A stretch of DNA of 64,000 nt, taken from assembly GCA_009777245.1 (NCBI GenBank), contig WRMF01000010.1, forward strand, positions 1-64,000. The letters run 5' to 3'. A program made the position numbers and the translations under genes. The notes beneath the pieces are model-generated. The model did not search any database. It was not told the DNA's origin and saw only the letters and a list, made by a program, of their open reading frames with translations. The stretch comes from Betaproteobacteria bacterium. Lineage in GTDB: Bacteria > Pseudomonadota > Gammaproteobacteria > Burkholderiales > Rhodocyclaceae. Of this stretch, positions 10,746-22,957 are shown piece after piece; within the stretch, counting starts at the first letter, position 1, and every line of letters begins with the position of its first letter.

Positions 10746-10849
10746 GACAACTCCTTCATGCGCCATTTAACATGGCTTTCGTTACAAATCGCCCGCATAC
10801 GAACAGGCATATTGCATTGTAGGTATCATGAATCTGTTTTTGTTCGATT

Positions 10850-10927
10850 ATCAGACGAGCGGTAGTTTTTGGATGGTGAACGGTTACCTGATCAGACGAA
10901 CGGTTGTTTTTGGATGATGAGCGGTTA
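10850..10927 (-). repeat. Two tandem ~41 bp units upstream of pilY1 copy 1
   Basis: ATCAGACGAGCGGTAGTTTTTGGATGGTGAACGGTTA and ATCAGACGAACGGTTGTTTTTGGATGATGAGCGGTTA separated by CCTG; only one unit is present upstream of copy 2. Confidence 0.85.
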
Positions 10928-11590
10928 ATCAAATTGTAAAAATTTGGCAGATACAGCACGATAACTACATATGCCTTTGTAAACAAAGGGAAAACCATTT
11001 CAGGCCATTGAAATCTACATCCGGCAAACCCTAGCCATGCGCAAAGTCAGAAAAATCATATATTATCAAATACTTACACAGGTAACGCGAAAACCATGCA
11101 CACGTCTTTGCAACAAAATTTGAATACTTGGTCTGCATACGTATAGACAAAACACATTCCATGCCCTGCAAGTACGCTGTTTCTTGCGACAAAATTCTCA
11201 ACCATTCAATATATGACCGCGCGTTACCGGAATGTCAAACTCCTCCCGCCCGGGTACGCTACCTGAAAAGAGGGCTTGGCGACAAGGCAACATTGGGGTT
11301 AGCCCCCTTTTTAAAGGGCATTGTCAACTGTGCATTGGTGAAAATGGCACGCCGAGGCTTTACCGACAGTAGTTTTGCCGCCGTTATAATACGCGATGTC
11401 TTTCTTCGGAATGCTCATAATGTCCAAATCCTACATTTCCACTCCTTCCGCGCTGGCGTGCGGCGCTCCCGGCGGCGCAAACCGCTTGCAGTCTGCGCTC
11501 ACGTTCATGCGGTAGCCTTTTACCCACACTACTATACAAACCTGATTAATCATCTGCTAGGATGCTGTTTTTTCCACGATGGTTTCCCCC

Positions 11591-13250
<1,660 letters not shown>

Positions 13251-13349
13251 TTGTCGACTCTCAAAAGACAGTTGTAACAATCTATGATTTGACAGCGGGC
13301 GATTTGTCGCTACAATTCCCGCTCCTTACCACTTGCGATGGAATCAGCC

Positions 13350-13745
13350 ATGCAAAGAATCATGCTCAAATCCAAGCTCCACAGGGTTGCCACGACCCAT
13401 GCCGAGCTACATTATGAGGGTTCCTGCGCGATTGACGAGAACCTCCTGGAAGCCGCCGATATCCGGGAATACGAGCAAATTGACATCTGGAACATCAACA
13501 ATGGCGAACGCTTCACCACCTACGCCATTCGCGGCGAGCGCGGCTCCGGCACTATTTCGGTCAATGGCTCAGCAGCCCGCAAGGCATCCCCCGGCGATCT
13601 CCTGATTATCGCCAGCTTTGTCCACATGGACGATGCCGAGGCAGCGACTCATTCGCCCAAATTGGTCTACGTGGACGCGGAAAACCGCATTGCCCGCATC
13701 GGCCACAAGATTCCGATTCAGGCCGCAGAGCAAAAAGCGGCATAA
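13350..13745 (+). CDS. panD: Aspartate 1-decarboxylase
   Basis: [38 protein letters not shown] with Gly-Ser self-cleavage context YEGSCAID. Confidence 0.97.
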   Translation: MQRIMLKSKLHRVATTHAELHYEGSCAIDENLLEAADIREYEQIDIWNINNGERFTTYAIRGERGSGTISVNGSAARKASPGDLLIIASFVHMDDAEAATHSPKLVYVDAENRIARIGHKIPIQAAEQKAA

Positions 13746-13782
13746 GCGCGTTTTCCGCCACATCGCGCCAAAGCCCGCCCAA

Positions 13783-13806
13783 AAAGCCCGATCGGGCTTT
13801 GGTCAT
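13783..13806 (+). terminator. Possible terminator after panD
   Basis: AAAGCCCGATCGGGCTTT hairpin followed by a weakly T-rich tail. Confidence 0.4.
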
Positions 13807-14409
13807 TTGTCTTGCTAACTTTTCCGCTTGTAGCTATTTCCGCAAACAACGAGACTACAAGGGTGCTAACCTCAATGCTGCAAACGCATCTCCTCTCCCA
13901 CAAGTGGGAGAGGGGAGAAAGGCGTTTGCGGTAGCTTCAATGTTGGGGTTCGCTACGCTTGCACCAACCTACCGCGCTGGAATACGAGAGGGCATATGGT
14001 CATTTCCGCAATTTTTGGAACAGGCCGTAGGGGCAGACCTGCGTGTCTGCCCAAATGCGGGCGAACACACAGGTTCGCCCCTACTCGCTCTCCCATTATC
14101 CCGACATTAGTTTTGTAGGTTGGTGTGAGCAACGCAAACCCCAACATAACAGCAGGATTTATAAGGCGTGGCGCAAACCTCAACATGCGGCAATTGTTTT
14201 TCCCCTCTCTCACTCGCGGCGTAGCCACGAGCGGGAGAAGGGGGCAAAGCGCGCCCACCAAAGTCTCTTTATTTACGGAAATTTATATAACTTTTCCGCT
14301 TGCGGAGATTGCCGGATGCTCGTGGATAAAAAAATTCCATTTTTTATTTCCGCATGTAGTAGTATGCGAAGTGCCCTTTTCATTTAACCCTCATTTTCAG
14401 GAGCGCAAA

Positions 14410-14853
14410 ATGAAGTTCGATACCCATCTTTTTGGCGAAGTAGAAGTCAACCCTGAGCAAATCATTGAGTTTCCTCAAGGGCTTATCAGCTTTGAAAGCA
14501 ACAAGCGTTTTATGCTGATCCACGAGGCCGAGCCTGGTGAAAACCCGGTGAGCTACACCTTGCAGTCTTTGGATGACAGGACTCTGGCTCTCCAGATCAT
14601 TGATCCGGCTGCGCTTGGTCTTGTCTATGAGCTGGAGCTTTCCGACGCGGAAGCGCAACTCATCAAGCTGGACAAGCCGGAAGACGCCGCCGTGCTGTTT
14701 GTTATCTTCAAGCAGGACGACGGCTCGACGCCCAACCTTGGCGCAAATCTTCGCGCGCCCCTGGTGCTGAATGCCGAAAAGCGCCTGGGTCTGCAAAAAC
14801 TGATGATCACCAAGCCTAACGCCCCGCTTTCCAATTTGAGCAACGCCGCTTGA
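14410..14853 (+). CDS. fliW: Flagellar assembly factor FliW
   Basis: MKFDTHLFGEVEVNPEQIIEFPQGLISFESNKRFMLI...NLGANLRAPLVLNAEKRLGLQ matches FliW. Confidence 0.93.
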   Translation: MKFDTHLFGEVEVNPEQIIEFPQGLISFESNKRFMLIHEAEPGENPVSYTLQSLDDRTLALQIIDPAALGLVYELELSDAEAQLIKLDKPEDAAVLFVIFKQDDGSTPNLGANLRAPLVLNAEKRLGLQKLMITKPNAPLSNLSNAA

Positions 14854-15088
14854 CGCTTCTTCGATACTTCCGCGCCTTCTGTACAACAGAAGGCGCGGAT
14901 TTCTGCATCATTCTGCATCATTCATCGGCGCGTTTGCCACACATGTCCCCGCATTCGCGGGGATTGTTTTATGGGGATGAAGGGGACGGAAATCCCCCCG
15001 ACCACACGATCAAGCGAAAAACGCCGCAAGCCGGTAAACTTGCGACTTTTGCCGGTAGACTTCCTGTCTTTTCGCTACGTTCCATTTC

Positions 15089-17044
15089 ATGAGCTACACC
15101 GCCGAATCCATAGCCGTTCTAAAAGGGCTGGAGCCTGTGCGGCATCGTCCGGGGATGTATACCCGTACTGACTGCCCGCTGCATATCATCCAGGAAATCA
15201 TTGATAACGCCGCTGACGAGGCTCTGGCGGGCTTTTGCCGACATATCCTCGTCACCCTGCACCTTGACCATTCGGTCACGGTTCTTGACGATGGGCGCGG
15301 AATTCCGGTGGAAATCCATCCGGTAGAAGGTCTGCCCACGGTGGAAGTGGTGTTTACGCACCTGCACGCCGGCGGTAAATTCAACAAGAATGAAAGCGAT
15401 TCAGCCTACCGTTTTTCCGGCGGTCTGCACGGGGTTGGAGTTTCCGCGACCAATGCCTTGTCTACCCGGATGGAAGTGGAAGTAGCCCGCAATGGCCTAC
15501 GCTATCGAATCGCCTTTGCAGACGGACAGGTAATCGAGCCTTTGCAGCAGGTTGGCGAGGCCGCCGCAAAAAAGCGCGGAACCCGCGTTCGCGCCTGGCC
15601 TGACCCTCGTTTTTTCGATAGTCCGGTTATTCCCTTATCCGATCTTGAGCGAATCTTGAGGAGCAAGGCCGTGCTCCTGCCCGGCCTTAAGGTTTCTCTG
15701 GTCGTCGAGGCGGACGAGAGCCGGAATCGCGCCTGGCTCTATGAAGCCGGGATGCGGCAATATCTTGCCGCGCAACTGGAGAATGACCCGATAGCCCCGA
15801 TTTTTACCGCTGAAAATTACGTGCCGCCCGACGATGATAGCTTTCCGGCGGCTTCCGGCGCGGCATGGGCGATTTGCTGGACTGCCGAAGGCTTTTGCAC
15901 ACGCGAATCTTACGTAAACCTGATTCCCACTTCGGCGGGGGGCACGCATGAAGCGGGGCTGCGGCAAGCGGCGCTGGATGCCGTCAAGAGCTTTTCCGAA
16001 CACCACGCCCTTCTGCCCAAGGGCGTCAAACTGGCGGCGGAAGACGTGTTTAGCCACCTTAATTTCATCCTTTCCGTCCGTATGCTTGATCCTTCCTTTC
16101 AGGGACAAACCAAGGAGCGGCTGAATTCCCGCGACGCCCTTCCCCTCGTTGTTCGCATGTTGCGCGATCCGCTTGAGCTTTGGTTGAACGAGCACCCGGA
16201 AGAAGCCAGAAAAATCGCCGAGCTTGCGGTTCGCGCCGCCCAGGCCAGAAATCGCGCCGCCCAGAAAGTAGAGAAGAAAAAGCAGTCCGGGATCGCCATC
16301 CTGCCGGGAAAACTCTCCGACTGCCAATCCGAGGACACCTTGAGGAACGAACTTTTTTTGGTGGAAGGCGATTCTGCCGGAGGTTCCGCCAAATCCGGGC
16401 GCGACAAGGAAATCCAGGCCATTCTGCCCCTGCGCGGCAAGGTGTTGAACACTTGGGAGATTGACGCAGGCAGTCTTTTTGCCAACCGCGAAGTGCACGA
16501 CATTGCCGTTGCCTTGAGCATTGATCCGCACAAACCGGATGCCGCTGACGGCGTACTGGACAATTTGCGTTACGGCAAGGTGATTATCATGACCGATGCC
16601 GATGTGGACGGCTCGCACATAAGGGTTTTACTCGCTACGCTTTTCTATCGGCATTTTCCCAAGCTGGTCGAAAAAGGGCATCTCTATTTTGCCCAGCCGC
16701 CGCTTTATCGTCTGGATGTGCCGGGTCAAGGCAAGCAGCGTCCGCCGCGCAAAATCTACGCGCTTGATGAACGGGAGCGGGATGCCGCGCTGGACAAATT
16801 GAAACTTGAAAAAATAAAGCCGGAGAGCGTTGCTATTTCCCGCTTCAAGGGTCTGGGCGAGATGAACCCGGAACAACTTTGGGAAACCACGATGTGTCCT
16901 GATACCCGCCGCCTGCTGCGAGTTCGCCTGCCGGAGCCAAAAGACGCAACCCCGGTCATGAACATGCTGATGGGCAAGAACGAAGCGGCGGGACGCCGCG
17001 CCTGGATGGAAACAAACGGCGCGTTGGTAGGGGCGGAAGGTTAG
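15089..17044 (+). CDS. parE: DNA topoisomerase IV subunit B
   Basis: GHKL ATPase motifs IIDNAADEALAG, DDGRGIPV, GGLHGVGVSATNALS; TOPRIM ELFLVEGDSAGGSAKSGRD and MTDADVDGSHIRVLL. Confidence 0.95.
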   Translation: MSYTAESIAVLKGLEPVRHRPGMYTRTDCPLHIIQEIIDNAADEALAGFCRHILVTLHLDHSVTVLDDGRGIPVEIHPVEGLPTVEVVFTHLHAGGKFNKNESDSAYRFSGGLHGVGVSATNALSTRMEVEVARNGLRYRIAFADGQVIEPLQQVGEAAAKKRGTRVRAWPDPRFFDSPVIPLSDLERILRSKAVLLPGLKVSLVVEADESRNRAWLYEAGMRQYLAAQLENDPIAPIFTAENYVPPDDDSFPAASGAAWAICWTAEGFCTRESYVNLIPTSAGGTHEAGLRQAALDAVKSFSEHHALLPKGVKLAAEDVFSHLNFILSVRMLDPSFQGQTKERLNSRDALPLVVRMLRDPLELWLNEHPEEARKIAELAVRAAQARNRAAQKVEKKKQSGIAILPGKLSDCQSEDTLRNELFLVEGDSAGGSAKSGRDKEIQAILPLRGKVLNTWEIDAGSLFANREVHDIAVALSIDPHKPDAADGVLDNLRYGKVIIMTDADVDGSHIRVLLATLFYRHFPKLVEKGHLYFAQPPLYRLDVPGQGKQRPPRKIYALDERERDAALDKLKLEKIKPESVAISRFKGLGEMNPEQLWETTMCPDTRRLLRVRLPEPKDATPVMNMLMGKNEAAGRRAWMETNGALVGAEG

Positions 17045-17118
17045 GGCGGCATAATGAGGGCGGGTCGTATACAATTTTGCCCTGACCAGCTAACCTGAAA
17101 AATAGCTCAATAATTTCC

Positions 17119-19287
17119 ATGCCGTCCAGATTTTTTATCCTCCTGCCCGCAGTTTTCCTGCTTTCCGCTTGCGGGGATACGCCCTTGAACGATCCTTATC
17201 CGCTTGCCGAAGCTGGGGATAACATTCTCTACACCGCGTTTACCGAGCGCCCCCGTCGACTTGATCCGGCTCAATCCTATACCGAAGATGAATACACTTT
17301 CATAACCCAGATTTATGAGCCGCCCCTGCAATACCATTATCTGAAGCGGCCTTACATCCTGATTCCGGCAACAGTGGAAAAAGTGCCGGAGCCGGAATAC
17401 TTCGACGCTCGCGGACGCCGCTTGTCGGCAAGCGCCAGGGATGTAGCCGGAAGCGTCTATGAATTGCGCGTAAAGCCCGGTCGTTACTTTCAGCCGCATC
17501 CGGCTTTCGCGCTTGATGAAGCGGGAGAGTCTCTCTATCTGGGTCTGACCAGAAAAGATTTGGCGGACAAGTACGGCATTCCCGATTTTCCCATTAGCGA
17601 CTTGCAGGAAAATTCAAAAGAGCTGACCGCCGCCGACTACATCTACCAGATCAAGCGTCTGGCGCATCCGCGCCTGCATTCGCCCATTTTCGGCATGATG
17701 GCGGAGAAAATCGTCGGACTGAAAGAGCTGGGCGAACAGCTTTCCGCCGCCAATCTGGAAAGGCCGGGGGAATGGCTTGATCTCGATGAATTTACGCTAT
17801 CCGGCGTTGAAGAGGTGGATCGCTACACGTTTCGCATTCATCTGATTGGGCGTTATCCTCAATTCGTTTATTGGTTATCCATGCCATTTTTTTCTCCCTT
17901 GCCGCGTGAGGTAGACCGCTTTTTCGGGCAGTCCGGCATGGCGGAAAAAAACCTGACTCTCGATTGGTGGCCGGTGGGAAGCGGACCATACATGCTGACG
18001 GAAAACGATCCCAACCGACGCATGGTCCTGGAGCGGAATCCGAACTTTCGGGGAGAAACCTATCCTTGCGAAGGCGAAGCGGAGGATCAGGAAAACGGTT
18101 TGCTTGCCGATTGCGGGCAACCGCTGCCCTTGATCGAGCGCGCGGTTTTCACCAGGGAAAAGGAATCCATCCCTTACTGGAGCAAGTTTCTGCAAGGCTA
18201 TTACGATGCTTCTGGCATCGCTTCCGATAATTTCGATCAGGCGGTCAAAATCCAGATCAGCGGCGAATCCAACTTGAGCGAGGATATGCAGGAGAAGGGA
18301 ATCCGGCTTTTGACTTCCGTTCGTCCCTCGGTTTTTTATCTCGGCTTCAACATGCTGGATTCCGTTGTGGGCGGGAGAAGCGAGGAGGCTGCCAAGCTGC
18401 GCCGCGCTATTTCCATTGCGATTGATCAGGAAGAATTCATTTCCATCTTCATGAATGGACGGGGCTTGCCCGCCATGCACCCGGTGCCGCCGGGCATTTT
18501 CGGATTTGAGGAAGGCAAGGCGGGCATCAATCCTTATGTCTATGATTGGGACGAAGAACTTGGCAAGGCGCGGCGAAAGAACGAGGCGGAAGCGAGGCGT
18601 CTGCTGGCTGAAGCGGGCTGGCCGAACGGGCGTCATCACAAGACCGGAGAGCCTTTGGTGCTTTATCTCGACACGACGGCAGGCGGCATGGGCGAAAAAA
18701 CCCGGCTTGACTGGTTTGTGCGCCAATTCGGGAAAATCGGGGCGCAGCTTGTGGTGCGCGCCACCGACTTCAACCGCCTGCAAGACCGGCTTGCAAAGGG
18801 CACGACGCAGCTTTATTTTCTCGGCTGGAATGCCGATTACCCCGACCCGGAAAACTTTTTTTTCCTGCTCTCCAGTCAGGAAGGCAAGGCGCAGCATGGC
18901 GGGGTGAACTCTTCCAATTATGCCAATCCGGAGTTTGACCGTTTGTTCGAGCGGATGAAACTAATGGACAACACGCCGGAGAGGCTGGCTCTGATCCGGC
19001 AAATGAACCTTATCCTGCAACATGACGCGCCCTGGGTGTTCTCGTTTTACCCGAAGACCTACATGCTGACCCATGCCTGGCTTTACAACAGGAAGCCTAG
19101 CAGCATTGCCAACAACGGCCTCAAATACCAACGTCTGGACATTGATCTTCGCGCAGATTCGCGCCATGCCTGGAATACGCCGGATTATCGGCCCCTGATT
19201 CTGATTGTTTTGCTCCTGGCCTGCCTTGTCTGGCCTGCTATCCGTCTTTACCGGAAGCGGGAGAGAAAAACAGCATGGCGAGGATAA
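17119..19287 (+). CDS. ABC transporter substrate-binding lipoprotein, peptide/oligopeptide type (SBP_bac_5)
   Basis: Lipobox FLLSACGD; RRLDPAQSYTEDEYTFITQIYEPPLQY; C-terminal FLGWNADYPDPENFFFLLSS. Confidence 0.88.
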   Translation: MPSRFFILLPAVFLLSACGDTPLNDPYPLAEAGDNILYTAFTERPRRLDPAQSYTEDEYTFITQIYEPPLQYHYLKRPYILIPATVEKVPEPEYFDARGRRLSASARDVAGSVYELRVKPGRYFQPHPAFALDEAGESLYLGLTRKDLADKYGIPDFPISDLQENSKELTAADYIYQIKRLAHPRLHSPIFGMMAEKIVGLKELGEQLSAANLERPGEWLDLDEFTLSGVEEVDRYTFRIHLIGRYPQFVYWLSMPFFSPLPREVDRFFGQSGMAEKNLTLDWWPVGSGPYMLTENDPNRRMVLERNPNFRGETYPCEGEAEDQENGLLADCGQPLPLIERAVFTREKESIPYWSKFLQGYYDASGIASDNFDQAVKIQISGESNLSEDMQEKGIRLLTSVRPSVFYLGFNMLDSVVGGRSEEAAKLRRAISIAIDQEEFISIFMNGRGLPAMHPVPPGIFGFEEGKAGINPYVYDWDEELGKARRKNEAEARRLLAEAGWPNGRHHKTGEPLVLYLDTTAGGMGEKTRLDWFVRQFGKIGAQLVVRATDFNRLQDRLAKGTTQLYFLGWNADYPDPENFFFLLSSQEGKAQHGGVNSSNYANPEFDRLFERMKLMDNTPERLALIRQMNLILQHDAPWVFSFYPKTYMLTHAWLYNRKPSSIANNGLKYQRLDIDLRADSRHAWNTPDYRPLILIVLLLACLVWPAIRLYRKRERKTAWRG

Positions 19288-19309
19288 TTCCGCGCATGGG
19301 CGACCTTGC

Positions 19310-19897
19310 TCACGCCATGCCTGCCAGGAGACCTATGCCGAACAGGGAAATTGCGCCGCCAACGGCTCGAGCGTAAAAGACGCGCTGCCGGTTCAGGAAG
19401 AATCCCAGCCAGATTCCGGCAAAATGGATCATGGCAGTGCCTGCCGCCATGCCTGACAGCGCGGCGGCAGGATGCGCCGAAGCGAGTTCAGCGCCATGCG
19501 CCGCGCCGTGAAAGAGCGCAAACAGACCTATGACAATGGAGCCTATCGCTATCGGCAAGCGCGCGCGCATGGCAAGCAAAAGACCGATAACCAGAAGCGA
19601 GGCCGCAATCATCGGCTCCATTGCCGGGATGGCAAAGCCCGCAAAGCCCGTCAGCAACGCGCCTGCCAGCAACAGACTGACGAAGGCAAGCGGAGCTATC
19701 CATACGCGGCGTGTCGTCATCGCGCTCCAGATGCCTACTGCCAGCATTGCCGCCAGATGATCCGCGCCCAGAAACGGGTGCAGGAAGCCCGCCAGAAATC
19801 CTGGCTCGCCAGAATGCCCGGCATGGGCGAAGGCTGCGGAAGAGGCCAGCGCAAAGACTGTCACAAGAAATGGTTTTAACATGCGTCGAGCAAACAT
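19310..19897 (-). CDS. HupE/UreJ family protein
   Basis: Signal peptide plus HAGHSGEPGFLAGFLHPFLGADHLAAMLAVGIWSA and multiple TM helices with LFHGAAHGAE. Confidence 0.88.
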   Translation of the reverse strand: MFARRMLKPFLVTVFALASSAAFAHAGHSGEPGFLAGFLHPFLGADHLAAMLAVGIWSAMTTRRVWIAPLAFVSLLLAGALLTGFAGFAIPAMEPMIAASLLVIGLLLAMRARLPIAIGSIVIGLFALFHGAAHGAELASAHPAAALSGMAAGTAMIHFAGIWLGFFLNRQRVFYARAVGGAISLFGIGLLAGMA

Positions 19898-19971
19898 GAA
19901 ATTCTCCGGTTTGGGGTAAAAGCTCATTCTACGCGCCTTTTGCCTCAATATGCCCATTTCCTGACAATGGG

Positions 19972-20205
19972 TTATAGCGCTTTCCGCAAATAATGCGGCT
20001 ATACACATTCGATGCCCCTTTATCTACGAGAGCTACTATATCCGGCAAACCCCCGGCGCTAACGCGCCACCCCCTTTGGGAAAGGGGGCTAACCCCAATG
20101 CTGCCGCCAAGCCCCCTTTTTAAAGGGGGTGCCCGCAAGGGCGGGGGTTTGCAGGGGGCAAAGCGCGCTCCCTGACCGTCTCGTTATTTACAGAAATCAC
20201 TATAT
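19972..20205. repeat. MITE-like intergenic element with imperfect terminal inverted repeats
   Basis: Left TATAGCGCTTTCCGCAAATAATGCGGC; right GACCGTCTCGTTATTTACAGAAATCACTATA. Confidence 0.55.
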
Positions 20206-20388
20206 TCAAGGAAAGTGATATATCCACACGCCGGACAAGCGCGGAAGCATCGTATTCAGTCGGCGCAGGATTGGAGTTGTAGTCATGGATGGCGGACGGC
20301 GACAGGCTTTCGGAAAAAAATGGGCTATCCGGAAAATTACCGGTATAATTCGCACCTCTTCGTATGGCGCAAGCCAGCGACGGGTTGC

Positions 20389-20465
20389 TGGGGAGTAGCC
20401 AAGTTGGTCAAGGCATCGGATTTTGATTCCGACATTCGAAGGTTCGAATCCTTCTTCCCCAGCCA
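20389..20465 (+). tRNA. tRNA-Gln (anticodon TTG)
   Basis: TGGGGAGTAGCCAAGTTGGTCAAGGCATCGGATTTTGATTCCGACATTCGAAGGTTCGAATCCTTCTTCCCCAGCCA folds as a cloverleaf, anticodon stem TCGGA/TCCGA, loop TTTTGAT, encoded CCA. Confidence 0.95.
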
Positions 20466-20469
20466 TAAA

Positions 20470-20575
20470 TTGAGTCGCCTTTGCCTGAAGGCAAGGGATT
20501 CCTCGGTACAATTCAGGGGAGCCTTCGGCTCCCGGTGCGTCTCGCTCGACTCCGCCATTTATGGCATAGCCAGGC
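20470..20575 (-). repeat. Multi-hairpin intergenic repeat family, copy D (IS605-right-end-like)
   Basis: Reverse complement contains GGAGCCGAAGGCTCC...GAGGAATCCCTTGCCTTCAGGCAAAGGCGACTCAA, matching copies at 42939, 54357 and 56779. Confidence 0.7.
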
Positions 20576-20627
20576 GAGACCCGTATTCATTCGGGGGGCT
20601 ACAGCCTGCCCGATTTCGGGATTCGCC

Positions 20628-21578
20628 ATGTCTTACAACAATCTGACGATTTTTAGCGGCAATGCCAACAAGGAGTTGGCAGCCAATGTCGCGGCAGGAT
20701 TGAATATCCAGGTGGGGCACGCGCTCGTGGGGCGTTTCTCGGACGGCGAAGTCAACGTGGAGATTCATGAGCATGTGCGCGGACACGACGTGTATGTGCT
20801 TCAATCAACATGCGCGCCTTCCAATGATAACCTGATGGAGATTCTCCTCCTGGCTGACGCCTTGAAACGTTCGTCCGCAGGCCGGATCACCGCCGCTATT
20901 CCCTACTTCGGCTATGCTCGCCAGGATCGTCGTCCGCGTTCCTCGCGCGTTTCCATCGCCGCGAAACTGGTGGCCAACGTGCTGATGTGTTCCGGCATTG
21001 ACCGGGTGTTGACCATGGATCTCCATGCCGAACAGATTCAGGGCTTTTTCAATGTTCCGGTGGATAACATTTACGCCCTGCCCATCTTCCTTGAGGACGT
21101 TCAGAAGCAACGGCATGACAACCCGATTGCCGTTTCGCCCGACCACGGCGGCGTAGTGCGCGCGCGTTCGCTTGCCAAGCGGCTGGAATGCGATATGGCG
21201 ATCATTGACAAGCGCCGCCCCAGGGCGAATGTCGCCGAAATCATGAACATCATCGGCGATGTCAGGGATCGCACCTGCGTAATCATGGACGACATAGTTG
21301 ATACGGCGGGCACGCTCTGCAACGCGGCAACCGTCCTGAAAGCGGAGGGCGCGAAAAAAGTCGTCGCTTACTGCACTCATCCGGTGCTTTCCGGCGGCGC
21401 GGTGGAGCGGATCATCTCTTCCGATCTGGATGAGCTTGTGGTGACGGACACCATCCAGCTTTACCCTGAAGCCGCCAATTGTCCGCGCATTCGTCAGCTT
21501 TCCGTCGCGCCGATTCTTGCGGAGACTATCCGCCGGATAAGTTGCGACGATTCTGTTTCTTCCCTGTTCATCGAATAG
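20628..21578 (+). CDS. prs: Ribose-phosphate pyrophosphokinase
   Basis: [25 protein letters not shown]..., [31 protein letters not shown] loop [14 protein letters not shown]. Confidence 0.97.
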   Translation: MSYNNLTIFSGNANKELAANVAAGLNIQVGHALVGRFSDGEVNVEIHEHVRGHDVYVLQSTCAPSNDNLMEILLLADALKRSSAGRITAAIPYFGYARQDRRPRSSRVSIAAKLVANVLMCSGIDRVLTMDLHAEQIQGFFNVPVDNIYALPIFLEDVQKQRHDNPIAVSPDHGGVVRARSLAKRLECDMAIIDKRRPRANVAEIMNIIGDVRDRTCVIMDDIVDTAGTLCNAATVLKAEGAKKVVAYCTHPVLSGGAVERIISSDLDELVVTDTIQLYPEAANCPRIRQLSVAPILAETIRRISCDDSVSSLFIE

Positions 21579-21626
21579 GGTTTTCAACCACGGCCTGGTC
21601 GCGGGTCGTTTTTTTCTGGAGCTATC

Positions 21627-22199
21627 ATGCAATTTGTTCTCAATGCCCAAAAACGCGAAACGCAGGGATCGAGTGCGAGCCGCCGCCTGCGTCGCAGCGG
21701 CAAAACCCCTGCCATTATCTACGGAGCCGGACAAGCGCCGGAAGTGATCGAACTCGATCACAACCAGCTTTATCTTGCGATGCGCAAGAAAGCCTTTCAT
21801 TCTTCCCTGCTGACCATCGAAATGGAAGGCAAAAAGGAGCAGGTATTGCTGCGCGATTATCAGATGCACCCCCACCGTTCCCAAGTGCTGCACGTTGATT
21901 TTCAGCGTATTGACGCTGACAAGAAGCTGCACCAGAAAGTGCCGCTCCACTTCATCAACCAGAGTATTGCCCCCGGCGTCAAACTGGAAGGCGGTCAGAT
22001 TTCGCACATCATTACCGAGCTTGAAATCTCCTGCCTGCCGCATGACTTGCCTGAGTTTATCGAAGTTGATTTGCAAGGGCTTTCTGTCGGCGCTTCCCTG
22101 CATGTCTCGGAGCTTTCCCTGCCCAAGGGCGTGGCCGCGCTGACTCATGGCATTGACCAGACGGTCGTTACCTGTACTGCCAAACGCGGCGGGGAATAA
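21627..22199 (+). CDS. rplY: 50S ribosomal protein L25/Ctc
   Basis: SSASRRLRRSGKTPAIIYGAGQAPEVIELDHNQL; follows prs as is typical in betaproteobacteria. Confidence 0.94.
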   Translation: MQFVLNAQKRETQGSSASRRLRRSGKTPAIIYGAGQAPEVIELDHNQLYLAMRKKAFHSSLLTIEMEGKKEQVLLRDYQMHPHRSQVLHVDFQRIDADKKLHQKVPLHFINQSIAPGVKLEGGQISHIITELEISCLPHDLPEFIEVDLQGLSVGASLHVSELSLPKGVAALTHGIDQTVVTCTAKRGGE

Positions 22200-22363
22200 G
22201 GCGCGGCATCGGCTCAAAAGTTCCTGCGGATTTAGGCTGGGGCGAGCTTGCCGCTAACCCCGACATCATGCCCCGGTAAAAAACCGCAGACAACCCGATT
22301 GTCATTCACGCGCAGGCGGGAATCCAGACTCGCCTTGATACCCAAAAATCATGGATTTATATC

Positions 22364-22942
22364 ATGAGCCATGCTCCCAGACTGATTGTCGGTTTGGGTA
22401 ATCCGGGCGCGGAATACGAAGCCACCCGCCACAATGCGGGGTTTCGTTTTCTCGACCGCCTTGCCCAGAAGCTCGGCATTGTCTTTGCGCCGCAGGGGCG
22501 TTTTTATGGCGCGCTTGCCCGTCAGGGCGAGCTTTGGCTTTTGCAACCCATGACCTTTATGAATCGTTCCGGCCAAGCGGTCGGCGCTTTTGTCAACTTT
22601 TATAAAATCGCGCCGCAGGCCATTCTGGTTGTGCATGACGACCTTGATCTTCAGCCGGGCGGAATCCGCGTTAAAAAAGGCGGCGGCAATGGCGGGCATA
22701 ATGGGTTGAAAGACATTCAGGCGGCGCTTGCCACCCCGGATTTCTGGCGATTGCGTTTGGGTATCGGACATCCGCGCCAACGGAATCTTAGGCAACCTGT
22801 TTCCGATTTTGTCCTTGCCCGTCCCCGCGCCGAGGAAGGAAGCGCGATGGAACAGGCTTGTGATCGTTGCCTTGACGCCTGGCCTTTGCTTGCCGTCGGC
22901 GAGTACGAAAAAGCGCAACGCCTGCTGCATCCTGATGTTTGA
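22364..22942 (+). CDS. pth: Peptidyl-tRNA hydrolase
   Basis: [70 protein letters not shown]. Confidence 0.97.
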   Translation: MSHAPRLIVGLGNPGAEYEATRHNAGFRFLDRLAQKLGIVFAPQGRFYGALARQGELWLLQPMTFMNRSGQAVGAFVNFYKIAPQAILVVHDDLDLQPGGIRVKKGGGNGGHNGLKDIQAALATPDFWRLRLGIGHPRQRNLRQPVSDFVLARPRAEEGSAMEQACDRCLDAWPLLAVGEYEKAQRLLHPDV

Positions 22943-22957
22943 ATATATACCGCAGCC

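Larger units (their letters stand above)
5555..11243 (-). repeat. Left arm of a long inverted repeat containing pilY1 copy 1
   Basis: The reverse complement matches 27863-33595 in leader, signal-peptide coding region, C-terminal coding region, terminator and downstream inverted repeats; the interior is homologous but diverged. Boundaries estimated by eye. Confidence 0.8.

Noticed and set aside
11398-11517. Small ORF MSFFGMLIMSKSYISTPSALACGAPGGANRLQSALTFMR before panB
   Set aside because: Only 39 codons; faint resemblance to a ketoacyl-synthase N-terminus is too weak to call.
14028-14110. Palindromic GTAGGGGCAGACC...GTCTGCCC...GGTTCGCCCCTAC repeats, considered as CRISPR-like
   Set aside because: No regular repeat-spacer array; these are dispersed intergenic palindromes (also 62484-62558).
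13860-14400. Several ORFs between panD and fliW
   Set aside because: Region consists of intergenic repeats (GTTGGGGTTCGC..., CCTCTCCC...GGGAGAGG); ORFs have no domain support.
20805-22217. 470-aa minus-strand ORF opposite prs and rplY
   Set aside because: Antisense to two clear conserved genes; no recognisable domain.
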